This document shows, in pieces, positions 51,041 to 59,754 of a DNA stretch of 64,000 nucleotides. The notes beneath the pieces were generated by a model. The model saw only the letters and a program-made list of their open reading frames with translations, searched no databases and was not told where the DNA came from. The position numbers and the translations under genes were made by a program. The stretch's first letter is position 1; every line of letters starts with the position of its first letter. The DNA comes from Gammaproteobacteria bacterium. Its GTDB lineage: Bacteria; Pseudomonadota; Gammaproteobacteria; Steroidobacterales; Steroidobacteraceae. Where the stretch lies: contig JADJHU010000015.1 of assembly GCA_016707425.1 (NCBI GenBank), positions 821,001 to 885,000 of the forward strand, read 5' to 3'.

Positions 51041-51643
51041 ATGCGGGAGTCATCGTCGACCCCACGGGGGTTGCGCGTCGATGTGGCGACGGGGCTCCTC
51101 CTCGGTGTCCGTCAGGTGCTCTCGCCAAATTTCGACGCCCGCCCCACGGGCGTCGGGCCCGAACTGATCGTGGTGCACGGCATCAGCCTGCCGCCGGGGG
51201 AGTTCGGCGGACCCTGGATCGACCGGCTGTTTGCCGGCGACCTGCCCGGCGACGCCCATCCGTATTTCATGGAGATCGCCGGGATGCAGGTGTCGGCGCA
51301 CGTACTCGTCCGCCGCGACGGGACGCTCACTCAGTACGTGCCGCTCGGCGCGCGGGCGTGGCACGCGGGCGCGTCGGACTACCGCGGTCGCAGAGCCTGC
51401 AATGACTTCTCGATCGGCATCGAGCTCGAGGGCACGGATGAGCTGCCCTACGAGTCGCTGCAGTATGCGTCGCTCACGGCCGTCATCGAGGCGCTGCTGG
51501 TCGCCTATCCCTCGCTGGGGCGCGAGCACATCGTCGGGCACAGCGACATTGCGCCCGGTCGCAAGACAGACCCGGGGCCGGCCTTCGACTGGCGCCGGCT
51601 GCCCGGCGGAGGGACCGGAGATTCGCGGTCAGGCTTTTCCTGA
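51041..51643 (+). CDS. ampD: 1,6-anhydro-N-acetylmuramyl-L-alanine amidase AmpD
   Basis: A 200-residue cytosolic zinc amidase that cleaves recycled anhydro-muropeptides and so limits AmpR-type beta-lactamase induction. The zinc ligands are the His in LIVVHGISLPPGEFGG, the His in HIVGHSDIAPGRKTDPG and the Asp in the same segment. SAHVLVRRDGTLTQYVPLG and FSIGIELEGTDELPY are also typical. It would use anhydro-peptides released by lytic transglycosylases such as the one at 20-22 kb. Its 3' end overlaps the convergent pduO-type gene by 15 bp. Confidence 0.95.
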   Translation: MRESSSTPRGLRVDVATGLLLGVRQVLSPNFDARPTGVGPELIVVHGISLPPGEFGGPWIDRLFAGDLPGDAHPYFMEIAGMQVSAHVLVRRDGTLTQYVPLGARAWHAGASDYRGRRACNDFSIGIELEGTDELPYESLQYASLTAVIEALLVAYPSLGREHIVGHSDIAPGRKTDPGPAFDWRRLPGGGTGDSRSGFS

Positions 51644-52195
51644 ACGGTGACGTTCATGGCGCCAGAGGACTTCCACGCCGCGCTCGTGGCGTGCGAGGAC
51701 GCGCGCAAGGACGAACAGCAGGTCGGAGAGCCGGTTGAGGTATTTCAGCACCTCCGGATTCACGGCTTCGGCATGCGCCAGCGTCCAGACGCGCCGCTCG
51801 GCACGCCGGGCGATGGTCCGCGCGACGTGGCAACCCGCTGCAGCGGGTCCGCCGCCAGGCAGGATGAACTCCTTGAGTGGCGGTAGCGACTCGTTGAAAG
51901 CGTCGAGCGCCTGCTCGAGCCGCGCGACGTGTGCGCTGCCAATCGCAGGATGCTGCGGGAGGCAGAGCTCGCCACCGAGGTCGAAGAGCTCGTGCTGGAT
52001 CGCGGTGAGGCAGCTCGCAGCCGATTCCGGGAGCCCCGCCACCGCGAGCACGACCCCGATTGCACTGTTCAGCTCGTCCACGGTCCCGTAGGCCTCGACC
52101 CGCGGATGGTCCTTGGCGACCCGGCTGCCGTCTCCGAGCCCCGTCGTGCCGCTGTCGCCCGTGCGCGTGTAGATCCTGCCGAGCCGGTTCCCCAT
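51629..52195 (-). CDS. Cob(I)yrinic acid a,c-diamide adenosyltransferase, PduO type
   Basis: A 188-residue ATP:corrinoid adenosyltransferase that makes adenosylcobalamin. Signatures are RIYTRTGDSGTTGLGDGSRV at the start, RVEAYGTVDELNSAIG, the LPGGGPAAAGCHVARTIARR stretch with the catalytic arginines, and LKYLNRLSDLLFVLARVLA at the end. Its product is the cofactor of the class II ribonucleotide reductase at 16.6-19.5 kb. BtuD-like and BtuC-like importer genes lie close by, so this end of the window handles corrinoids. Confidence 0.95.
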   Translation of the reverse strand: MGNRLGRIYTRTGDSGTTGLGDGSRVAKDHPRVEAYGTVDELNSAIGVVLAVAGLPESAASCLTAIQHELFDLGGELCLPQHPAIGSAHVARLEQALDAFNESLPPLKEFILPGGGPAAAGCHVARTIARRAERRVWTLAHAEAVNPEVLKYLNRLSDLLFVLARVLARHERGVEVLWRHERHRSGKA

Positions 52196-52293
52196 GGTTC
52201 CCGCAGGCTAGCGTAGATGGGGATGCATGGCGAGCATTCATGCCCTGCCTCCAGGTTGACAGCACCGCCGCGCGACCAGCACGCTGCTGCCCC

Positions 52294-53055
52294 ATGCCCA
52301 CGAGAGAGCTCCAGGCCGCGCTCGACGCCGCGCAGGCCGCCGCGACGGTGATCCGCGCCCTCTACCAGCGCAATCTCGCCGTGCAGGTCAAGGCGGACCA
52401 GTCGCCGGTGACCGAGGCGGATGTCCGCGCCGAGGAGGCGATCCGCACGGTGCTTGCAGCGCGGTTCCCCGACTATGGTTTCTACGGCGAGGAGACCGGC
52501 CGTAGCGCCATGGACGCCGAGAACATCTGGCTGGTCGATCCGATCGATGGCACCAAGTCCTTTGTGCGCGAATGCCCGTTCTTCTCGACGCAGATCGCGC
52601 TGCTACGGGAAGGGCGCCTGGTCCTCGGCGTCTCGAGCGCCCCGGCGTATGGCGAGCTGGCCTGGGCGGAAGCCGGCAGGGGCGCCTTTCTCGACGGTAA
52701 GCCGATTCGCGTGAGTGGCGTCTCTCAGCTCCCGGCGGCAATCCTCTCGACCGGTAACCTCAGGACGCTTGCCGGGTCTGCCCGCTGGGCGCGCTTCGGT
52801 GATCTGGTACGCGCCGTGAACCGTGTGCGCGGCTATGGGGATTTCGTCCACTACCACCTGCTGGCCCGTGGCGCACTCGACGTGGTCATCGAGTCCGATG
52901 TCAACATCCTCGACATTGCCGCGCTCACGGTCATCGTGCGCGAGGCCGGCGGTGTCTTCACGGACCTCGAGGGCGGTGAGATCACGCTCGACACGACGAG
53001 CGTGCTGGCGAGCAATGGCCTCCTGCATGCACCGGTCGCGGCCGTGCTCCGCTGA
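52294..53055 (+). CDS. Inositol-monophosphatase-family phosphatase (HisN-like)
   Basis: A 253-residue Mg2+-dependent phosphatase. The metal ligands are in YGEETGR, WLVDPIDGTKSFVRECPFF and, near the end, the aspartate of VNILDIAALTVIVREAGGVF. The closely similar HisN-type proteins dephosphorylate histidinol phosphate or inositol phosphate. Without his genes nearby the substrate is open. The start at 52294 is about 100 bp after the divergent pduO-type start. Confidence 0.88.
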   Translation: MPTRELQAALDAAQAAATVIRALYQRNLAVQVKADQSPVTEADVRAEEAIRTVLAARFPDYGFYGEETGRSAMDAENIWLVDPIDGTKSFVRECPFFSTQIALLREGRLVLGVSSAPAYGELAWAEAGRGAFLDGKPIRVSGVSQLPAAILSTGNLRTLAGSARWARFGDLVRAVNRVRGYGDFVHYHLLARGALDVVIESDVNILDIAALTVIVREAGGVFTDLEGGEITLDTTSVLASNGLLHAPVAAVLR

Positions 53056-53070
53056 GCGGCCGTGCAGCGC

Positions 53071-53838
53071 TCAGGCCGGCAGTACGACCTGCCGGCCACC
53101 GATCTCCCCGGCGATCATCGGCGCGACGTAGAGCTCACTCAGCACGGATGCACTGAGCATCTCCGCGCTTGGACCCGCGCGCCAGCGCCCGTCGCCGAAG
53201 AGCAGCAGTGCGCGGTCGGCATACCGGGCTGCGAGATTCGGGTCGTGCAGCGTCGCGATCACCGTTGCACCGGCCGAGGCGCACGCGCGGAAGATCTCGA
53301 GCACGCTGATCTGGTGCTGCGGGTCGAGATGATTCGTCGGCTCGTCGAGCAGGAAGATCTCGGGTTGCTGGGCGAGCAGGGCTGCGATGGCCACGCGGCG
53401 CAGCTCGCCGCCGGAGAGTCGGTCGGTGGTCCGCGCTCCGAAGCCCGCGAGCCCGACACTCGCGAGCGCCTGGCGCGCAAACTGCCGGTCGGTCTCGCTC
53501 TCCCAGGCAAAGGTGCCGAGGTGGGGGTGTCGCCCGACGAGCACGAATTCCTCGACCGTCGTGACGAAGCCGCTCTCGGCATCCTGTGCAAGCAGCCCGA
53601 TCCGCTGCGCGAGGCTGCGGCGCGACTGCGCGCGCAGATCGTGGCCGTCGAGCTCCACCTGCCCGCCATCGGGTGCGCGCAGCGCCGCCAGTGTGCGCAG
53701 GGTGAGGGTCTTGCCGGAGCCGTTGCAGCCGAGGATTGCCACGAACTCGCCGGCGGCGAAGCCCGTGTCGAGCCCTTCCACCAGGGTTCGCGCACCGGCA
53801 CGCACGCGGAGGCCGCGGGCTGCGAGTCGTGTGTTCAA
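53071..53838 (-). CDS. ABC importer ATPase, BtuD/FecE-like
   Basis: A 255-residue ABC ATPase of the cobalamin/iron-siderophore class. Walker A is AILGCNGSGKTLTLRTLAAL, the Q-loop is near GLLAQDAESGFVTTVEEFVL, the signature is DRLSGGELRRVAIAALLAQQ and Walker B is IFLLDEPTNHLDPQHQ, with the switch histidine in IATLHDPN. It should pair with the permease at 56.9-57.9 kb on the same strand. The start is a TTG directly abutting the pdxH stop. The substrate is inferred to be a corrinoid from the neighbouring adenosyltransferase. Confidence 0.87.
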   Translation of the reverse strand: MNTRLAARGLRVRAGARTLVEGLDTGFAAGEFVAILGCNGSGKTLTLRTLAALRAPDGGQVELDGHDLRAQSRRSLAQRIGLLAQDAESGFVTTVEEFVLVGRHPHLGTFAWESETDRQFARQALASVGLAGFGARTTDRLSGGELRRVAIAALLAQQPEIFLLDEPTNHLDPQHQISVLEIFRACASAGATVIATLHDPNLAARYADRALLLFGDGRWRAGPSAEMLSASVLSELYVAPMIAGEIGGRQVVLPA

Positions 53839-54525
53839 TCAGGGTTGCAGACGGGCGGATGTCCAGGGCCCCGGAAGCAGGCTGCCGCTGGCCGCCGCGG
53901 TGAGCGTGCGGCAGTAACTCACCCGATCGTGAATCCTCGCAAAGCCCTCGACCCAGAGTTCGACCCGTTCTGCCCAGAGGCGGTAGCCGCCCCAGTGCGG
54001 GGGCCGGGGAATCGCAAGTCCGGGATCCGGGAGGTCCACCGGACCTGGCATGGGTGCCCCGAAGCGCCCGGCGGTGTCCGCGATCGTGGCGACGAGCGCC
54101 GCGCGCGACGCGATCGGCCGGCTCTGGGCGCTCGCCCATGCGCCGATGCGCCGCTGCCAGGGACGCGTGGCGAAGTAGGCGTCGCTCTCGGCCTCGGGGA
54201 CCCGGGTCACGATGCCTTCGATGCGCACCTGGCGCTGCAGGTGATCCCAGTGCAGGGTGGCGGCCGCGTGGGGATTCATCTCGAGCTCGGATCCCTTGCG
54301 GGATTCGTAATTGCTGAAGAACACGACGTAACCCGGATCGGCCACGATTTCCTTGCACAGGACCATGCGGACCGAGGGTCGCGCGTCGCGGCTTGCGGTG
54401 GCGAGCGCCATGGCGTCCGGATTCGGCTGGTCGCAACGGCCTCGGGCTTCCTGCAGCCACCGTTCGGCGACGACGAGGGGCTCCGCGGGGGGCGGGTCGG
54501 GCAACAGATCAGTCTCGATGCTCAT
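53839..54525 (-). CDS. pdxH: Pyridoxamine 5'-phosphate oxidase
   Basis: A 228-residue FMN oxidase that makes pyridoxal phosphate, the cofactor of BioA and YggS in this window. Marks are the MALATASRDARPSVRMVLCK FMN-phosphate site, VFFSNYESRKGSELEMNPHA, WDHLQRQVRIEGIVTRVP, AWASAQSRPI, and the C-terminal FWQG-like RPPHWGGYRLWAERVELWV. Length is normal. It is immediately followed by the ABC ATPase gene and is divergent from tyrA. Confidence 0.95.
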   Translation of the reverse strand: MSIETDLLPDPPPAEPLVVAERWLQEARGRCDQPNPDAMALATASRDARPSVRMVLCKEIVADPGYVVFFSNYESRKGSELEMNPHAAATLHWDHLQRQVRIEGIVTRVPEAESDAYFATRPWQRRIGAWASAQSRPIASRAALVATIADTAGRFGAPMPGPVDLPDPGLAIPRPPHWGGYRLWAERVELWVEGFARIHDRVSYCRTLTAAASGSLLPGPWTSARLQP

Positions 54526-54584
54526 GAACAGGCATAGTAACAGTGATCCAGTCGTCGCTCAGAGAGCAAGCCGGCAGACGTCGC

Positions 54585-54613
54585 TTGCGTGCTCTGCGCG
54601 GCGCCGATACAAA
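54585..54613 (+). promoter_or_regulatory. Possible sigma-70 promoter of tyrA
   Basis: TTGCGT (54585-54590) and TACAAA (54608-54613), 17 bp apart, lie 32 bp before the tyrA start in the pdxH-tyrA divergent region. Confidence 0.45.
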
Positions 54614-54645
54614 GAGAACGTTCGCTCAACCGATGGCCTCCAGAA

Positions 54646-55755
54646 ATGAACCTCGACGACCTACGACGGCGCCTCGATGAAATCGACCACCAGTTGCTCA
54701 CGCTGGTCGCCGAGAGACAGGCGACCAGCCTGGAAATCGCGCGCGTAAAGCGCCGCACCGGGTACCCGACACGGGATTACGCGCGCGAGCGCGAGGTGCT
54801 GCTCGCTGCCCGCGCCTCGGCCAGCGCGCTCGGTGTGCCACCCGCGCTCGCCGAGGGAATGCTGCGCCTGCTGATCCGCCACTCGCTGACCACGCAGGAG
54901 CAGGCGAGCGTCGCGGCGAATGGCGCCGGCACGGGCCATCGTGCACTGGTGATCGGCGGCGCGGGAAAGATGGGCCGCTGGTTCGTCGAGTTCCTTGCAT
55001 CCCAGGGGTTTGCGGTCGAAGTGGCGGACCCGGGGGGCGCTCCTCCCGGCGCCGTGAACATCGGGGACTGGCGCACGAGCGACCTCGCGCAGGACTTCAT
55101 CGTCGTGGCCACGCCGCTCGGGGCGACCGGGGCCATTCTCCGCGACCTGGCGCTGCGTCGCCCGAAGGGCGTGGTGTTCGATATCGGTTCGCTGAAGTCG
55201 CCGCTGCGAGCCGGACTGATGGCGCTCAAGTCCCACGGCTGCCGGGTCACTTCGGTGCATCCGATGTTCGGCCCCGGCACGGAGCTTCTCTCGGGCCGGC
55301 ACGTGATCTTCGTGGATCTCGGGGTTGCGGAGGCGCTCGAACGGGCACGCTCACTGTTTGCGCCGACGATGGCCGAGCAGGTGGTGACCACGCTGGACGA
55401 CCACGATCGGCTCATCGCCTACGTTCTCGGGCTCTCACACGCGCTCAACATCGCCTTCTTCACCGCGCTCGCCGGGAGCGGTGAGGCGGCACCGCGGCTG
55501 GCAAAGCTCTCGAGCACTACCTTCGACGCACAGCTCGAGGTGGCGGGTGCGGTGGCCCAGGAGAGCCCTGAGCTCTACTACGAAATCCAGAGCCTGAACG
55601 ACTACGGTGCCGAATCGCTCGAGGCCCTCGCCCAGGCCGTGGAGCGCATCCGCAACGCCGTGCTCTCCCGGGATCCGGAGGCGTTCAGGGCCCTGATGCT
55701 GCAGGGACGGGATTACCTCGAGGGCCGCCGGAGCGTGATGGAACGCCGCGCTTGA
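54646..55755 (+). CDS. tyrA: Bifunctional chorismate mutase / prephenate dehydrogenase
   Basis: A 369-residue T-protein for tyrosine synthesis. The AroQ chorismate mutase domain covers residues 1 to about 90 (LRRRLDEIDHQLLTLVAERQ, then RREREVL-like YAREREVLLAAR). The NAD-binding dehydrogenase starts near residue 103 with LVIGGAGKMGRWFVEFLASQ. VHPMFGPGTELLSGRHVIF carries the substrate-binding residues, and GLSHALNIAFFTAL follows. The start ATG at 54646 begins the mutase domain. The stop overlaps the TTG start of the GGDEF gene (TTGA). Confidence 0.94.
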   Translation: MNLDDLRRRLDEIDHQLLTLVAERQATSLEIARVKRRTGYPTRDYAREREVLLAARASASALGVPPALAEGMLRLLIRHSLTTQEQASVAANGAGTGHRALVIGGAGKMGRWFVEFLASQGFAVEVADPGGAPPGAVNIGDWRTSDLAQDFIVVATPLGATGAILRDLALRRPKGVVFDIGSLKSPLRAGLMALKSHGCRVTSVHPMFGPGTELLSGRHVIFVDLGVAEALERARSLFAPTMAEQVVTTLDDHDRLIAYVLGLSHALNIAFFTALAGSGEAAPRLAKLSSTTFDAQLEVAGAVAQESPELYYEIQSLNDYGAESLEALAQAVERIRNAVLSRDPEAFRALMLQGRDYLEGRRSVMERRA

Positions 55756-56852
55756 CCCGTCTCGAGGAGGAAAACCGTCAGCTCAGGGCGCGGTTGCTGG
55801 AGATGACCGAGGCGGCGGCGCGCAACGAGCGCCTGCTGCGCAAGACCCAGGCACGCGAGCTCGAGCTGCTGCGCGCGGGCTCCATCGTGCAGCTGCTCGA
55901 TCTCCTCATCAACGGACTGCGTGAATCCTATGCGCTGGCGGCCGTGGGGCTGGTCCTGCAGGATCCGCACCACGAGCTGCGCCACCTGCTGGTTGGCGAT
56001 GGTTTCACCGGAGAGATGCTGCGTGCGATCCGGTTCGTCGACACCCTCGCCGATCTGGAGCCACCGCTTGCCGGGCTCGACCGGCCCTGGCTCGGTGCCT
56101 GGCGGGCGGCCGAGCACGAGCAGATTTTCGCGGCGGGCAGGCCTCTGGGCAGTGTTGCGCTCATTCCGTTGCCGCGACGTGATCGGCTCGAGGGCATTCT
56201 TGCCTTCGGCAGCCACGACAGGCGCCGCTTCACCGACGCGCTGGCAAGTGACTTTCTGGGCCACCTGGGCGTGATCGTGGCGGTCTGCATCGAGAGCACG
56301 GTCAATCGCGCGCGCCTGCTGCGCAGCGGCATGACGGACTTTCTCACCGGCTGGCACAACCGTCGCTACCTGCATGCGCGGCTGCAGGAGGAACTGGCGC
56401 GAGCGCAGCGCAGCGAGGGGTGCGTTGCCTGTCTCATGATCGATGTCGATCACTTCAAGCGCATCAACGATCAGCACGGGCATCTCGCCGGCGACCAGGT
56501 CCTGAAAGAGGTTGCGAGACGCATCGACACCGAGATCCGGGCTGCAGATACCGGGGCGCGTTTCGGCGGAGACGAGTTTGCGATCGTCCTTGCGGGCGCC
56601 GGGCTCGAGGAGTCCGAGGCGCTCGCCCGGCGCGTGCATCGTGCCGTGACCGCCTGGCCTGTCGCGGTGTCCGCAGCTTGCGAGGAGCCGGTGACCGTCT
56701 CGATCGGCGTCGCGGTCGCACGACCCGGCCGTGAGGCCCGCGATCACGCGGCGCTCGCCGAGCAGCTCCTGGCCGAAGCCGATGCCGCGCTCTACCGGGT
56801 CAAGACGGCCGGACGCAATGGGGTGGGCCGATCCGGGAAACTGGTCGCTTAG
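55752..56852 (+). CDS. DUF484/GAF-like sensor-diguanylate cyclase
   Basis: A 366-residue protein with three parts: an N-terminal coiled coil (RLEEENRQLRARLLEMTEAA), a DUF484-type GAF-like sensor (ELELLRAGSIVQLLDLLING to about residue 185), and a GGDEF domain. The GGDEF domain has a complete active site RFGGDEFAIVL and the DVDHFKRINDQHGHLAGDQV substrate motif, so it should make c-di-GMP. The inhibitory-site RxxD is not obvious just ahead of GGDEF. The start is a TTG overlapping the tyrA stop. c-di-GMP could act on the type IV pili encoded in this window, but the coupling to tyrA is unexplained. Confidence 0.85.
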   Translation: MTRLEEENRQLRARLLEMTEAAARNERLLRKTQARELELLRAGSIVQLLDLLINGLRESYALAAVGLVLQDPHHELRHLLVGDGFTGEMLRAIRFVDTLADLEPPLAGLDRPWLGAWRAAEHEQIFAAGRPLGSVALIPLPRRDRLEGILAFGSHDRRRFTDALASDFLGHLGVIVAVCIESTVNRARLLRSGMTDFLTGWHNRRYLHARLQEELARAQRSEGCVACLMIDVDHFKRINDQHGHLAGDQVLKEVARRIDTEIRAADTGARFGGDEFAIVLAGAGLEESEALARRVHRAVTAWPVAVSAACEEPVTVSIGVAVARPGREARDHAALAEQLLAEADAALYRVKTAGRNGVGRSGKLVA

Positions 56853-56900
56853 GCGCATGCGGGCGCCGGCCTCTCGCGCTCGAAGGCGAGGGCCAGGCGT

Positions 56901-57872
56901 TCAGGCCATCCGCCGCCTGAGCAGCACGATGAACAGTGGTGCGCCGACCAGCGCCATGATGGCGCCTACGGGCAGCTGCCGCGGGGCGGCAATCGTGCGT
57001 GCGACGAGGTCGGCTGCCGCGAGGAGCGTGCCACCGAGGAGCGCGGCTGCGGGGCCGACGAGGCGATGATCGCTGGTGCGCAGCAGGAGGCGCGCCGCGT
57101 GAGGTGTGACGAGGCCCACGAAGCCGATCGTGCCCGCGTTCACCACCGCGGTCGCGGTGAGCGCCGCGCACCCAGCGAATATCGCCGTGCGCCAGAGGTC
57201 CACATCGAGCCCGACACTGCGCGCGCGCAGCTCCCCCGAGGCGAGCACGTTCAGGGGGCGGCCGAGGAGCACCGCGACCAGGAGGGCGAGCAGGGCGGCG
57301 GCGACACTGGGCAGCGGCCGGCTCGCCCAGCCCAGATCGCCTGCGAGCCAGAACACCATGCCTCGAAGCTGGCCGCCGTCGGCGACGGCGAGCAGCACAC
57401 TCACGAACGCGCCGGTGGCACTCGCGATCACGACTCCCGTGAGCAGGAGCCGTGCCGTGCCACCGCCCTGTCCGAGCACGAATACGGCCAGCACGGCGGC
57501 CAGCGCGCCGAGAACCGCGCCGCCCTGCGTACCCGCGAGCCCTGCGCCAGCGGCCATGGCGAGCAGCGCACCAACGGCCGCTCCGCCAGAGACTCCGAGC
57601 ACGTAAGGGTCGGCAAGCGGGTTCCGGAACAGCGCCTGCAGGAGCACTCCGGCGAGGGCGAGGACGCTGCCGACGCCGAAGGCCGCGAGCACGCGTGGCA
57701 GACGGATCTCTCGTACCACCACCTGTGCCGTGACGTCGCCCTGGCCTGCGAGCCCCTCGAGGCTGCCGCGGAAATCGAGTCCCCCGCTCCCCCAGGCGAG
57801 CGACAGCAGGGCCGTCGCGACAGCGAGGGCGACGAGGAGTGCGAGACGCAGGAACAGACGTGATCCGGGCAT
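56901..57872 (-). CDS. ABC importer permease, BtuC/FecCD family
   Basis: A 323-residue multi-spanning permease, about ten membrane helices. Family motifs are RLPRVLAAFGVGSVLALAGV, LLQALFRNPLADPYVLGVSG and the cytoplasmic coupling region NAGTIGFVGLVTPHAARLLL near LGGTLLAAADLVARTIAAP. It should form an importer with the ATPase at 53.1-53.8 kb; no periplasmic binding-protein gene is seen between them. Corrinoid transport is inferred from the adenosyltransferase nearby. The ATG at 57872 is immediately followed by the first membrane helix. Confidence 0.9.
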   Translation of the reverse strand: MPGSRLFLRLALLVALAVATALLSLAWGSGGLDFRGSLEGLAGQGDVTAQVVVREIRLPRVLAAFGVGSVLALAGVLLQALFRNPLADPYVLGVSGGAAVGALLAMAAGAGLAGTQGGAVLGALAAVLAVFVLGQGGGTARLLLTGVVIASATGAFVSVLLAVADGGQLRGMVFWLAGDLGWASRPLPSVAAALLALLVAVLLGRPLNVLASGELRARSVGLDVDLWRTAIFAGCAALTATAVVNAGTIGFVGLVTPHAARLLLRTSDHRLVGPAAALLGGTLLAAADLVARTIAAPRQLPVGAIMALVGAPLFIVLLRRRMA

Positions 57873-57967
57873 GGCGCGCAAGACTATGAGCGCCGGAACA
57901 CGCCGACAAGTGCGCGCGCCGGGTTGTGCCTTGTGGCCGTGGGCCCGCACAGGTAAGTTCACGCCTG

Positions 57968-58537
57968 ATGACGGACGTGATCGACCCTGACGGCTTCCGC
58001 GCGAATGTCGGCATCGTGCTGATGCACGAGGGCGGGCGGGTATTCCTGGGCCGCCGCACGGGAGGAGGCGGCTGGCAGTTCCCGCAGGGAGGCATCCGTC
58101 GGGGCGAATCAGCCGAGGCGGCGCTGTTTCGCGAGCTGCGCGAGGAGATCGGCCTCGAGGCTGCGGACGTGGAGATCCGCGGCCGCACACATCGGTGGCT
58201 GCGTTACCGGCTTCCGCAGCGCTACGTGCGGCACGGCCGCCGCCCGCTGTGTATCGGCCAGAAGCAGCGCTGGTTCCTGCTCGAGTATCGTGGCGCAGAG
58301 GCACGTTTCCGCTTTGATGCCACCGGCGAGCAGCCCGAGTTCGACCGCTGGCGCTGGGCCGACTACTGGGAACCGGTTCGCGAAGTGATCTACTTCAAGC
58401 GGGAGGTCTATTCGCGCGCCTTGCACGAGCTCGGACAGACAGCCTTCCCGCGTGGGCTGCCGCCTTACCCTTCCTGGTGGGGCACGGCGCGGCGGCACGG
58501 CGCAGCGCGCATCGGGACGAGCAGCTCTCAGGCATGA
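57968..58537 (+). CDS. rppH: RNA pyrophosphohydrolase
   Basis: A 189-residue Nudix hydrolase that removes pyrophosphate from mRNA 5' ends to start decay by RNase E. The sequence opens with DPDGFRANVGIVLMHEGGRV; the Nudix box follows as GGIRRGESAEAALFRELREE and then IGLE. WQFPQGG and the C-terminal EPVREVIYFKREVYSRAL are characteristic. The divergent permease starts 95 bp away. Length is in the normal range. Confidence 0.95.
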   Translation: MTDVIDPDGFRANVGIVLMHEGGRVFLGRRTGGGGWQFPQGGIRRGESAEAALFRELREEIGLEAADVEIRGRTHRWLRYRLPQRYVRHGRRPLCIGQKQRWFLLEYRGAEARFRFDATGEQPEFDRWRWADYWEPVREVIYFKREVYSRALHELGQTAFPRGLPPYPSWWGTARRHGAARIGTSSSQA

Positions 58538-58553
58538 CGGTGGCCGGCATGCG

Positions 58554-59279
58554 ATGATCCGACCCGCGGCCAGGCTCATCGTCCGCACCCATGCGCCTCT
58601 GCGCCGCTGGCTTACGGGCGCAGCGCTCGTGGTGCTGGGGGCGCTTGCGCTCTATGGCAGCTTCGAGTACGGCCGCTACAAGGCGGGTTTCGACCGCGTT
58701 GCAGCGGGACGGCAGCGGCGGGAGTCCGAAGCCGCGACCGAGCGCCTCGACCGGCTGAATCGCGAGCAGCGGCTGCAGCTTGCCGAGCTCGAGACGATCC
58801 GTGTGAGCCAGACGCGCGAGCGCGCTGAAGTCGCGCGCACCATCGGGGAACTGCAGGCGCAGGTGGCGCGCCAGGAGCAGGAGCTGGCGTTCTTCCGCGG
58901 GGTCGTGGCCCAGGGGGCGCCATCGGCCGAAATCCGGATCCAGCAGCTGCGTATCATGGGAACCGGGGATCCGCGGCGCTATCAGTTGCGCCTGAGTCTC
59001 GTGCAGGCGGTGCGCCCGGGCAGTCCCGTGACCGGCACGGTCCTCGTCAGGGTCGAGGGCGCCCGCGACGGGGCGGCCACGACACTCGATCTTGCAGCAC
59101 TCACCGGGGGAAAGCGCCGGGAATTGGCCGTTGCGTTCCGCTATTTCTCGAATCTCGAATTCGAAGTCAATCTGCCGGCGGCGTTCGCGGCCGAGCAGGT
59201 TTCCGTCGAGGTCCGCTCGAGCCGGCGGAACGTGCCGCCGGCAACGCGTACCTTCATGTGGAGCGTTGCAGCAGGCTGA
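58554..59279 (+). CDS. DUF6776-like membrane-anchored coiled-coil protein
   Basis: A 241-residue protein with one N-terminal membrane helix (LTGAALVVLGALALYGSFEY). A coiled-coil follows (QLAELETIRVSQTRERAEVA) and then a beta-rich periplasmic domain starting near FFRGVVAQGAPSAEIRIQQL. The pattern fits the DUF6776 family of unknown function. It lies between rppH and a bactofilin gene, which begins about 18 bp downstream, so the pair may form an envelope or cytoskeleton unit. Confidence 0.75.
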   Translation: MIRPAARLIVRTHAPLRRWLTGAALVVLGALALYGSFEYGRYKAGFDRVAAGRQRRESEAATERLDRLNREQRLQLAELETIRVSQTRERAEVARTIGELQAQVARQEQELAFFRGVVAQGAPSAEIRIQQLRIMGTGDPRRYQLRLSLVQAVRPGSPVTGTVLVRVEGARDGAATTLDLAALTGGKRRELAVAFRYFSNLEFEVNLPAAFAAEQVSVEVRSSRRNVPPATRTFMWSVAAG

Positions 59280-59297
59280 GTGCTGCAGGGGGGATGG

Positions 59298-59702
59298 ATG
59301 CTGCGACGCAAGAACCCAGGGTCGTCTCGCATCGAAACACTGATCGGCAGGAGCGTGCGCGTACGAGGGGATCTCGAGTTCTCCGGCGGTCTGCACCTCG
59401 ACGGGTGCGTGACCGGCCATGTGCAGGCCGCGCCCGGCGTGGCCGCAGCGCTGTCGGTGAGCGAGCATGCCTGCATCGACGGATCGATCGAGGCTCCGAG
59501 CGTGAGCATGAACGGTGTGGTCCGCGGCGACATCCGCGCACGCGGCCAGGTCGTTCTCGGGCCCCGGGCTCGGGTCGAGGGCGATGTGTACTACGGGCTG
59601 ATCGAGATGGCGCCCGGTGCCGAGATCCGCGGTCGGCTGGTGCCCCACGAGCCCGCAGCCGGCGCGCGGGACGAAGCGGCGGAACCCGGTGGGCCGTTTT
59701 GA
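59298..59702 (+). CDS. Bactofilin-family cytoskeletal protein
   Basis: A 134-residue polymer-forming bactofilin. The core is a beta-helix of short repeats (LIGRSVRVRGDLEFSGGLHL, HACIDGSIEAPSVSMNG, RGDIRARGQVVLGPRARVEG). Flexible basic and Pro/Glu-rich tails flank it. Bactofilins assemble nucleotide-free filaments that position wall enzymes or polar machines, often next to M23 peptidases; an M23 gene lies about 430 bp downstream. The start at 59298 follows AGGGGGGA; a GTG at 59280 is possible. Confidence 0.9.
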   Translation: MLRRKNPGSSRIETLIGRSVRVRGDLEFSGGLHLDGCVTGHVQAAPGVAAALSVSEHACIDGSIEAPSVSMNGVVRGDIRARGQVVLGPRARVEGDVYYGLIEMAPGAEIRGRLVPHEPAAGARDEAAEPGGPF

Positions 59703-59727
59703 CGGCTGTGCAGACTGGTTCTAAACT
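59699..59727 (+). promoter_or_regulatory. Sigma-70 promoter of erpA
   Basis: TTGACG (59699-59704), a 17-bp spacer and TAAACT (59722-59727) make a strong sigma-70 promoter 28 bp before the erpA start. It overlaps the last codons of the bactofilin gene. Confidence 0.6.
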
Positions 59728-59754
59728 GCAGGCCGACATTGCCCTTTGAGCCAC

